From JAOZHU01 sp964506435 (GTDB taxonomy: Archaea > Thermoproteota > Bathyarchaeia > Bathyarchaeales > Bathycorpusculaceae), in contig CAZDLK010000026.1 in NCBI GenBank assembly GCA_964506435.1, forward strand, positions 1 through 28,115: 28,115 nucleotides of DNA, in the 5' to 3' direction. The notes below the pieces were generated by a model. It had not been told where the DNA came from. It searched no databases and saw only the letters and a program-made list of their open reading frames with translations. This document shows positions 8,433 through 14,345 of the stretch, one piece after another. The translations under genes were made by a program, and so were the position numbers. How positions within the stretch are numbered: the first letter of the stretch is position 1; the number at the start of each line of letters is the position of its first letter.

Positions 8433-8448
8433 TGCCGAGCACTAGCCC
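8421..8448 (-). ncRNA. Hairpin in the selD 3' region, SECIS candidate
   Basis: Just after selD, the minus strand holds a perfect six-pair stem, GGGCUA with UAGCCC, topped by UGC-UCG-GCA with an asymmetric internal loop that includes GAA on the 3' side. Archaeal SECIS elements usually lie in the 3' UTR and have a purine-rich asymmetric internal loop under a short GC-rich tip, so position and general shape fit. I could not match it base by base to the published consensus, and it starts only 16 bases after the stop codon. Confidence 0.35.
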
Positions 8449-8463
8449 ACAGTAACCAACAGC

Positions 8464-9483
8464 TTAAGCCTCGATAACTTTTGCGTCCTTGAGAACATGC
8501 ACTTTCCCATCGCCTTTAGCTACGTAGCCGACTTCCCAGTGCCTAACTTTCCGCTTATCCAACTCATCCAGCAAGTCATCCAACGCTTTTTCAGGTACTG
8601 ATATGAGAATTCCGCCTGCCGTTTCACTTGCTTCACCCGTAAGCAGAGAATAACCCAGCAAATCCGCCAACACAGGAGTTCCCCGGATAACCGCCAACTT
8701 GTCAATAACAATGTCCACACCGCTAAGCCTCGCCATATTCTCCCCATGCCCCTTAAGCCCAAACCCTGTGATGTCCGTTGCCGCGTGCACTTCGACTTCC
8801 TGCATAACCTCTGCAATAGACTTATTCGAAGTCGTCATAACCTCAATTGCTCCATTAACAGCCGCCTCAACCACTTCCGCTGGAACATCCTGCAAAAGTT
8901 CTCGCCCGTCCTCATCTTTGCGCATCCGATACGCCGCCATAGCCGGCTGAATGCCCAACGGCTTTGTTAAAACCAGCTTGTCGCCTAGCTTCGCTCCGCG
9001 AGTGTAGACGATTCTTTTGGGTTCAGCTACGCCTGTTGCGGCTCCGCCGATCACTGGCCAAGGGTTCCTGATGGTGTGTCCGCCCACGAGTGGCGCATCC
9101 ATTTCTCGGCAGAAATCCGCGAACCCTTTCAGCATGCCGACTGCGAGTTCGTTAGGCATGTTTTCGGGAAACGCCATAATCGATAGCACTGTCACAATTT
9201 TCGTGGCAGCCATCGTGTAGATGTCGCTTGTGACGTTGGATGCTGCGATTCTGCCTTGCACTTCAGGCTCATCCACGATGGGTGTAAAAAAGTCCAGCGT
9301 GTCCAGTAACGCAACGTTTTCTGTTATTTGTACGACGCTGGAGTTCTCCCATGGTCCAGCTAACAACTCGCCGCTTGGTTTTATGGATACGCCCGCTTTG
9401 GAGAGAAGTTTATCCAGCTGGTACTGTGGGAGCTTGCAACTTCAGCCGTGTACGGGCACAACTTTGGTGAGCCTGTACTCCAT
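8464..9483 (-). CDS. selD: Selenophosphate synthetase read through an in-frame UGA (selenocysteine)
   Basis: Makes selenophosphate from selenide and ATP, the Se donor for selenocysteine and selenouridine. Read from ATG 9483, the frame meets TGA at codon 14, giving VHGUSCKLP: Sec aligns with catalytic Cys17 of the E. coli enzyme, Cys16 with Cys19, Lys17 with Lys20. Beyond it the protein continues as a normal SelD (LDFFTPIVDEP, GRIAASN, SDIYTM, VGGHTI, TDITGFGLKGH). The whole is 339 residues, the family's usual length; starting after the TGA at TTG 9366 would lose the catalytic segment. Two differences are visible: the region of E. coli Asp51 reads WENSSV without Asp, and the usual MGG after SDIY is MAA. 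The gene lies 18 bases after the activator gene and ends the cluster. A sequencing error at the TGA is the main alternative. Confidence 0.85.
9442..9444 (-). other. Putative selenocysteine UGA codon in selD
   Basis: TGA on the minus strand (TCA on plus) at codon 14 of selD, between GGC and AGT, at the active-site position known to be Sec or Cys in this family. Conservation resumes on both sides in the same frame without any indel. Confidence 0.8.
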
Positions 9484-9501
9484 GCTTTTTCGCCTTTGCT
9501 T

Positions 9502-10275
9502 TTAACTGATGCTCTCTTCAGCTGTTAATGCTGCTCCAAGAGCACCTATTATTTGAGGCTCCACGGGGATATTAATCTTTAAACCCAAAACCTGTTCCAA
9601 GCTAGCTTGCATTCCCACGTTCTTGGCAACTCCGCCTGTGAAAACCACTTCACGCCTCAAACCAACCTGCTTAACCATTCCCGCGATGCGCTTTGAAATC
9701 GCCTCATGCAACCCTGCAATTATTGCTTCTCTCTTTTCGCCCTGTGCAATCAGTGAAACTACTTCGGACTCTGCAAAAACCGTGCACATGCTGCTGATTT
9801 TCGCCGCTTTCCCAGCAGAAACAGATAATTTGCCTAAATTTTCAAGGGCAACTTCCAAAGTTCTCGCCATAACCTCCAAGAACCTTCCTGTTCCAGCCGC
9901 GCACTTGTCATTCATCACAAAATTGCTTATTCGCCCTTCTTCGTCAAGGCTGATGACTTTGCTGTCTTGTCCGCCAATGTCAATTATGGTCATGGCTGAA
10001 GGAAACAGCAGTTTAGCGCCTTTTGCATGTGCCGTAATCTCCGTTATTGTGCTGTCGGCGAATACAACGTTTCTTCTGCCGTATCCAGTTGAAATTATGG
10101 TTTTTAGGTCTTCACGGGTAAGTTTTGCAAGTGTCAATGCCTTCTCTAAGGCGTTCACAGCAGCGTTTCTTCCATTGGCACCCGTGGGCACAATGGCATA
10201 CGCTAAGAGCTTACTGTTTTCAACGATTGCCGCTTTCGTCGCAGCTGAACCAGCATCAACACCTGCAACCGCCAA
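9502..10275 (-). CDS. ATPase activator of 2-hydroxyacyl-CoA dehydratase / double-cubane proteins
   Basis: BadF/BadG/BcrA/HgdC-type ATPase of 257 residues. Members form homodimers that hold one [4Fe-4S] cluster between subunits and use ATP hydrolysis to push an electron at very low potential into a partner protein. Seen here: the phosphate loop DAGSAATKA at residues 7-15, IDIGGQDSK at 98-106, the two cluster cysteines in NDKCAAGTGR (Cys125) and SSMCTVFAES (Cys164), and FTGGVAKN near the C-terminus. Length is typical. The start is TTG at 10275, giving the usual short MxxAGVDxGS beginning. It follows its presumed partner (10345-11631) by 69 bases, with a hairpin and T-run in between, and precedes selD by 18 bases. 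Confidence 0.92.
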   Translation of the reverse strand: MAVAGVDAGSAATKAAIVENSKLLAYAIVPTGANGRNAAVNALEKALTLAKLTREDLKTIISTGYGRRNVVFADSTITEITAHAKGAKLLFPSAMTIIDIGGQDSKVISLDEEGRISNFVMNDKCAAGTGRFLEVMARTLEVALENLGKLSVSAGKAAKISSMCTVFAESEVVSLIAQGEKREAIIAGLHEAISKRIAGMVKQVGLRREVVFTGGVAKNVGMQASLEQVLGLKINIPVEPQIIGALGAALTAEESIS

Positions 10276-10307
10276 ATTATTCTCAACCTAACCGTTAACA
10301 AAAAACA

Positions 10308-10353
10308 AAAAAGTAAAATAAAAGGGAAAAGAGGGGAAACTTTTTTACTTTTT
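10308..10353 (-). terminator. Hairpin with U-runs at the end of the double-cubane gene
   Basis: Perfect 11-base inverted repeat: AAAAAGTAAAA at 10308-10318 and TTTTACTTTTT at 10343-10353. On the minus strand it begins in the last codons of the double-cubane gene, and its 3' arm runs into further T-rich sequence. It could lower transcription into the activator gene and selD, setting a high ratio of the double-cubane protein to activator. AT-only stems are weak, so the T-runs may matter more than the fold. Confidence 0.45.
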
Positions 10354-11631
10354 CCCGCGGATCATCTCAAGGAACGCTTCCACTCTCGTGCGGATTTGCC
10401 CAGCGTCTTCCATCGTGTAATCCGTCTCGATTTTAAGCATCGGCAAGCCTTTGCCTTTCAGGCTTTTTCCAACTTTTACTGCTTCCACGTTGTAGCTATG
10501 GCAGAACTGCAACGTATAGTACACTACGCCATCTACTTTGAAGTCCTCTGCCAACTGCGTTATGCTTGCAATTCGTGCGTCATTGGGTGTAAAGCATGCG
10601 CAGGGAATCTTGGCGTATTTCTCAACTAGCGCCTCAAGCAAATCGTTTAGGCTGTCGCCTTTCGGCTCAACCATGTCAGTGAAGTACCGTGTTCCCACGC
10701 AGCTTTCTTCCACAACTATTGAAGCGCCTGCAGCTTCTGCGATGCTGGGTAACTTCCAGTTAGGCACAGCCATAGGACAACCGGAAACCATGAGCCTAGC
10801 GGCATTTTTGTCGGTGACGCCAACGCCGTTTTTCACTCTTTCCTCTAATTCGTCGCAGAGTTCATTCACTTTAGCCGTGAACCGCTTAACGTCATCGTAA
10901 AAGCCTATCTGCGTTACGATTAAGGCGTCTAAGCCGCTGATCGGCGAAGGCGACGCTTTCCTCAATTCAGACAAGCGCTTCAGCGCTCTGCGTTTGCCAT
11001 TTATCAGTTCAATGGATGCCTTTAGCTTCTCTGCGGTTATCGTGTTGCCTGTAAGCTGTTCCAATTTCGCTTTGAACTCTTCAAGTTCTTTTAGCCACAA
11101 GCTTCTTCCCTGAGCAGTGTCAGGCTTGTGGGGAACCTCAATTACGTAAGTTGGAACGTGCTCGTTCAAAAGTTCGTAGACCTTCTTTTTGCCGTCACAT
11201 GTCGTTTCTCCAACCAGCATGTCGCAGCACTGGAAATATGGGCAGGTTAAGCCTATTTTGAAGCCGTAGAACGATTTGATTAGGGGGCAAAGGTTTCTGG
11301 GCAAAACTGCCTCGGCATCTGGGATGGAGAAGTCTGCTCCTCCGCACAAGCCTACCATGGTGGCGTTCGCTGCGTAAGCCAATTCTTCAGGCGCATAGAG
11401 GCAAAAGGCGCCGACCACTTTGTTTCCGGCGTCTCGGAGTTTCACGAGTTCTTCGACTCTTATGCCGTGGATTTCGGAGATGACGAAGTCGAAGTAGTCC
11501 ATTTTTTTGGGTCTGTTCTTCTGCGTCAGAACGAAATCAGCATAGATTTTGGGCAAAGCCGCTAGGAGTTGATTGTGTTTTTCAAGGTCTATTCCTAATT
11601 TTGTCCACATGTCCATATATTTTTCTGCCAT
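10345..11631 (-). CDS. Double-cubane-cluster-type protein of the HgdB/FldC (2-hydroxyacyl-CoA dehydratase) superfamily
   Basis: A 428-residue member of the 2-hydroxyacyl-CoA dehydratase component D superfamily. It has the family hallmark GAFCLYAPEEL (Cys77) and a Cys-rich core (Cys96, 115, 130, 135, 136, 145). The segment LVGETTCDGKKKVYELL is the form seen in YjiM-like double-cubane cluster proteins rather than in true dehydratases, which also come as two different subunits; only one is encoded here. Such proteins take electrons from the ATPase activator encoded next and reduce poorly reactive small molecules, but the physiological substrate is generally unknown. The gene starts with ATG at 11631 after GGTAGTGG. 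The position between tusA-like and selD genes hints at sulfur or selenium chemistry; that is inference. Confidence 0.85.
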   Translation of the reverse strand: MAEKYMDMWTKLGIDLEKHNQLLAALPKIYADFVLTQKNRPKKMDYFDFVISEIHGIRVEELVKLRDAGNKVVGAFCLYAPEELAYAANATMVGLCGGADFSIPDAEAVLPRNLCPLIKSFYGFKIGLTCPYFQCCDMLVGETTCDGKKKVYELLNEHVPTYVIEVPHKPDTAQGRSLWLKELEEFKAKLEQLTGNTITAEKLKASIELINGKRRALKRLSELRKASPSPISGLDALIVTQIGFYDDVKRFTAKVNELCDELEERVKNGVGVTDKNAARLMVSGCPMAVPNWKLPSIAEAAGASIVVEESCVGTRYFTDMVEPKGDSLNDLLEALVEKYAKIPCACFTPNDARIASITQLAEDFKVDGVVYYTLQFCHSYNVEAVKVGKSLKGKGLPMLKIETDYTMEDAGQIRTRVEAFLEMIRGKK

Positions 11632-11670
11632 GTTACCACTACCTATGGGCGATAGTTAACCACACAAGTT

Positions 11671-11700
11671 ATTATTAAAATTTTTTATGTTATTAATTAA
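11671..11700 (-). promoter_or_regulatory. AT-rich promoter region of the double-cubane gene
   Basis: A run made almost only of A and T, 40-70 bases before the ATG at 11631 on the minus strand, with several TATA-like hexamers. It suggests that the gene has its own promoter, in addition to read-through from the dsrE-tusA genes. Confidence 0.4.
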
Positions 11701-11718
11701 AAAACTTGATAACAACTT

Positions 11719-11802
11719 GGCTTTTATAGCACGCCCAATCCCGACTAGCCTTTACCCTGAGAGGGTGCCAAAAAGCTACCGAGTTGCCAACTGCAAAAAG
11801 CC
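11719..11802 (-). ncRNA. Structured RNA candidate between tusA-like and double-cubane genes
   Basis: An 84-base stretch starting directly after the TAA of the tusA-like gene. Its ends pair over seven bases (GGCUUUU with AAAAGCC). Inside are a small hairpin (GUU-GGC-AAC) and a longer one in which UAGCUUUU pairs with AAAGGCUA (one G-U), then, past a UGGC bulge on the 5' side, ACCCU pairs with AGGGU around a CUC loop. A branched fold with a closed base is typical of riboswitches or structured leaders. I do not recognise a known class, and it is not a tRNA: no TTCGA-type T loop. Confidence 0.4.
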
Positions 11803-12036
11803 TTAAACCTTTTTTATCTTTATTACGAACTCAGTTTCCGCTTTTGAAGCTTCAATTATCTCGTGTCCCTGCTTCTTAACCCAGTGTTGCAAGTTGTCAA
11901 ATCCTGGACCGCAATCTCCAGTGACTTCCAAAATCTGCCCTGACTTAAGGCTCTCAAGCTTGCGCTTGGCAAGTGCAATCGGCATTGGGCAAACTTTCCC
12001 CTTGACATCTAATTTTTCGGTTTCCATTTTTCTCAC
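11803..12036 (-). CDS. TusA/SirA/YedF-like sulfur- or selenium-carrier protein
   Basis: Small (77-residue) TusA-family protein with the signature KVCPMPIALAK; the first Cys of this CPxP motif carries persulfide in TusA, and related YedF proteins occur in selenium-utilising gene clusters. A second Cys follows in TGDCGPGF. The GTG start at 12036 shares its first base region with the stop of the upstream DsrE-like gene (TAGTG), so translation is coupled; an ATG at 12027 is possible. The coupling with a DsrE-like protein is a common arrangement for sulfur-transfer pairs. Whether it carries S or Se cannot be read from sequence. Confidence 0.88.
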   Translation of the reverse strand: MRKMETEKLDVKGKVCPMPIALAKRKLESLKSGQILEVTGDCGPGFDNLQHWVKKQGHEIIEASKAETEFVIKIKKV

Positions 12037-12386
12037 TAGAACACTACTATTTTGTCGCTGTTAGTTGTCCAGTCGACAAGTTCATGCATTGTTGCTGCTT
12101 TGACTCCAGTGATTACGTCGGTTTCGCTTAAGCCTCGTGCCTGCATGCAGACACCGCAGGCTTTTACTTCTTGACCTCCCGAAATCAAATCCTCCAAATA
12201 CTCGGTAAGGTTCGGCTGATCTGAAGCGGGCTTTTGTCCCTTCTTGGCTAAGTAAACGCCGTTTTCGATTAGGAAAATTTTCACTTTGTAGCCTTCAATG
12301 TCGCATGTTCTCGCAAACCTTAGCGCTGTGTATGGTCGCTCTGTGCCGTAAGGCGCTTCAGTAATTAGGATTGTGTATGTTACCAT
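12036..12386 (-). CDS. DsrE/F-like sulfur-relay protein
   Basis: A DsrE-fold protein of 116 residues with the conserved YTALRFAR helix and the segment VKACGVCMQARGL (Cys77, Cys80), where DsrE-like proteins place their active Cys. Such proteins accept and pass on sulfane sulfur, commonly from a TusA partner, which is the next gene here. I prefer the ATG at 12386, nine bases after AGGTG; TTG 12404 and ATG 12392 are alternative in-frame starts. It is the first gene of the minus-strand cluster that ends with selD and faces a divergent LysR gene. Confidence 0.85.
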   Translation of the reverse strand: MVTYTILITEAPYGTERPYTALRFARTCDIEGYKVKIFLIENGVYLAKKGQKPASDQPNLTEYLEDLISGGQEVKACGVCMQARGLSETDVITGVKAATMHELVDWTTNSDKIVVF

Positions 12387-12624
12387 GAACATGTGCACCT
12401 TCAACGTATCTGATAGAGGTTATTAACATAACTAATATAAGCGTTTCCAGCGGCATATACCCTTTCTATGCAAGAAAAAAGGAAGAACATCCCCTTCACA
12501 ATTTAGTGCATTCTGCAGTGAAACGCAATTGCTTGAAAACGTTTGCAGCTGGCTTCATTCCAGCAACAGAAGAACATATAAGCATTTTAAACAAAGGATA
12601 AACGCGTGCATCGGAGTTTTGGCA
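12387..12624. promoter_or_regulatory. Divergent promoter region, dsrE-like cluster / LysR gene
   Basis: The minus strand shows CGCTTATATTAG (12434-12445), a TATA-like box about 50 bases before the dsrE-like start. The plus strand shows ACATATAAGC (about 12573-12582), serving the LysR gene. The space between is where a LysR-type protein would be expected to bind; an 8-base palindrome GCAATTGC lies near 12526-12533, but no clear T-N11-A operator stood out. Confidence 0.45.
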
Positions 12625-13560
12625 ATGGACGAAAACACGCGGCTCGATTACCTGAAAACTTTCTTAACCGTAGCTAACACTCGTAATTTTTCATTAGCAG
12701 CTAAAGAACTTGGAACAAGTCAAGGAACAGTCAGCAACCACATAGCCGCGCTAGAGGAACTTTTTGACGCTGAACTTTTCAAACGCACAGCCAAAGGCGT
12801 AGAAACCACGGATGCTGGCAGAATCCTTGAAGAATCGGCAAAAAAGATACTTGCAGAAGTTGAAACTGCTAAAGCCCAGATATCTTCTGCAAAAAACAAA
12901 CTCACTGGCGTGATAAGAATCGCAGCAAGCACAATACCTGAGGAGCACTTGATTCCCAGTTTAATCGCTGATTTCCAAAAGCAACATCCAGACGTGAAAT
13001 TCAAAATAAAAGCAGAAGACAGCGTATCCAGCCTCGTTAGCCTGCAGAACAACGCTGCCGACTTTGCGGCAGTAGGCACAATAAGAGGGTACAATGAAAA
13101 ATTTGACGCCATCGAAGTTGGAAAAGAAGAATTAGTGCTTATTGTCCCCTGCAATCACGAGTTGTCGGGGCGAAAATCAGTTAAGCTGAACGAAATTCTG
13201 AAGTACCCATATATTAACCGTGAAGAAACCTCGGGAACTAGGAAAGAAATAGAAACATTGCTCGAAACCTCAGGAATCCCATTTTCAAAGCTGAAGGCAA
13301 CATTGGAGCTTGGAAGCACTGAATCAGTGATTACCGCTGTTTCGGAGGGCAGAGGAATAAGTATAATCTCCTCAATTGCCTCTAAAAAAGCCCAAGCAGC
13401 TGGTTTAGTGAGAATCATTAAAATCAAGGATGCAGATACTTCGCGGCGGCTTTACATGGTGCGTCCCAAAAGAGTGCTTCTGAAAACATCCGAAGTTTTC
13501 TGGGAGTTCTGCAAAGGCTACACGTTGAAAAAAGTTACTGCCGGGTGTTTGCCCGTTTAG
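12625..13560 (+). CDS. LysR-family transcription regulator
   Basis: A 311-residue LysR-type regulator. The N-terminal ~65 residues form the winged helix-turn-helix (LDYLKTFLTVANTRNFSLAA, LGTSQGTVSNHIAALEE, LFKRTAKGVETTDAG), followed by a linker helix and a two-lobed effector-binding domain starting near GVIRIAAST. The ATG at 12625 has GGAG nine bases upstream and gives the standard family N-terminus, so I drop 32 upstream residues that are also open. It is divergent from the dsrE-tusA-double-cubane-activator-selD cluster and is its most likely regulator; LysR proteins often control the divergent operon in response to a pathway compound. The effector is unknown. Confidence 0.92.
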   Translation: MDENTRLDYLKTFLTVANTRNFSLAAKELGTSQGTVSNHIAALEELFDAELFKRTAKGVETTDAGRILEESAKKILAEVETAKAQISSAKNKLTGVIRIAASTIPEEHLIPSLIADFQKQHPDVKFKIKAEDSVSSLVSLQNNAADFAAVGTIRGYNEKFDAIEVGKEELVLIVPCNHELSGRKSVKLNEILKYPYINREETSGTRKEIETLLETSGIPFSKLKATLELGSTESVITAVSEGRGISIISSIASKKAQAAGLVRIIKIKDADTSRRLYMVRPKRVLLKTSEVFWEFCKGYTLKKVTAGCLPV

Positions 13561-13574
13561 TTGCCGCTTGTGCT

Positions 13575-13835
13575 TCATTGTTTTCGCTGCGGTTTTGAGG
13601 GCACTTCATCCCACATTTTGTCAAATTCTTCAGGAGTCACCAACTTCAAATTGGATAACTGCTGACTGAACGCATCTCTTGTGCATGGGTTATTCATGTA
13701 GGCATTGTACACTGCGCTGAGAAGATGCACAGTCATTGATAATGATATGGGCTTTTTAGCTATGAGCGTCAGTTCCTCTGACAAGGAAACCAAATCCGCG
13801 TACACTGCCTCAGGTAAACTAACTGTCTTTACCAT
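13575..13835 (-). CDS. Small ribbon-helix-helix-like protein, function unknown
   Basis: An 86-residue protein that begins MVKTVSLPEAVYADLVSLSE, a pattern typical of archaeal ribbon-helix-helix DNA-binding or VapB-like antitoxin N-termini, followed by helical sequence (AKKPISLSMTVHLLSAVYNAY) and a charged tail. The ATG at 13835 is chosen because AGGAG lies ten bases upstream and homologous-looking proteins begin at this M-V-K; ATG 13844 and 13871 are in frame. No toxin gene is adjacent. It converges on the LysR gene with a 14-base gap. Confidence 0.6.
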   Translation of the reverse strand: MVKTVSLPEAVYADLVSLSEELTLIAKKPISLSMTVHLLSAVYNAYMNNPCTRDAFSQQLSNLKLVTPEEFDKMWDEVPSKPQRKQ

Positions 13836-13912
13836 TCCAACCATGCTCCTGCCTAAGCTATGTACGCGCATAGAAGATTTAACTTATTCTAACCTTTCCT
13901 AAACATCTGTTG

Positions 13913-14239
13913 TTACCAGTCTTCTTCAACTTTAACGCAGATTTTGCCTGCTTTAATTTTCCAGTCGTAGAAAACTAGTTTTATTTCTTTTTGCTCTTCG
14001 TACTCGCCCGTTCTTAGGTCGAAGCGCCAGTCATGGCAGGGGCAAATAATCCAGTAGCCGTCAAGTGAGCCGCCTGAAAAGCCGCAACCCATATGTGGAC
14101 AACGGTTATCGATGGCGAAGATTTGCCCAGACACTTTAACCAGCAGAACTGGTGTGCCTTCAATGGTTACAAGTTTCATTGAGCCTTCTTGCAGTTCTTC
14201 CTCGTCTAGAACTGGCACAAAGTAGTCCTCTTCACTCAT
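13913..14239 (-). CDS. Rieske [2Fe-2S] ferredoxin-like protein
   Basis: A soluble 108-residue Rieske protein. The two cluster-binding boxes are CPHMGC (Cys47, His49) and CPCHDW (Cys66, His69), in a fold like the small ferredoxins of dioxygenase and nitrite-reductase systems. No signal or membrane segment is visible. ATG at 14239 follows AGAGGAA. The neighbours do not encode an oxygenase, so the electron partner is unknown; it lies 106 bases downstream of the aldehyde dehydrogenase gene on the same strand. Confidence 0.9.
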   Translation of the reverse strand: MSEEDYFVPVLDEEELQEGSMKLVTIEGTPVLLVKVSGQIFAIDNRCPHMGCGFSGGSLDGYWIICPCHDWRFDLRTGEYEEQKEIKLVFYDWKIKAGKICVKVEEDW

Positions 14240-14345
14240 GTTCTTGTTCCTCTCTCATTATTTTCCAATTTTAACCAATTTAAACGTGCCTGTGCAGATG
14301 CTTGCTGCATGCAATTGACTTGTTTAACGCTGAAATTGCCGAGTT

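Noticed and set aside
8464..9366. Short SelD starting at TTG 9366
   Set aside because: This would remove the catalytic Cys/Sec-Lys segment, while the preceding 39 codons encode exactly that segment in frame.
9623..10291. Plus-strand open frame of 222 codons opposite the activator gene
   Set aside because: Antisense shadow of a strongly conserved ATPase; Ser/Thr/Pro-rich and without motif.
11754..11768. TPP riboswitch because of CTGAGAG on the plus strand
   Set aside because: Only the short motif matches; it forms the tip of a simple hairpin, the strand is opposite to the genes, and other conserved TPP elements are absent.
11719..11802. tRNA gene (7-bp closing stem, ~84 bases)
   Set aside because: No T-loop of TTCGA type, no plausible anticodon arm and no CCA-side pattern on either strand; kept only as an unclassified RNA fold.
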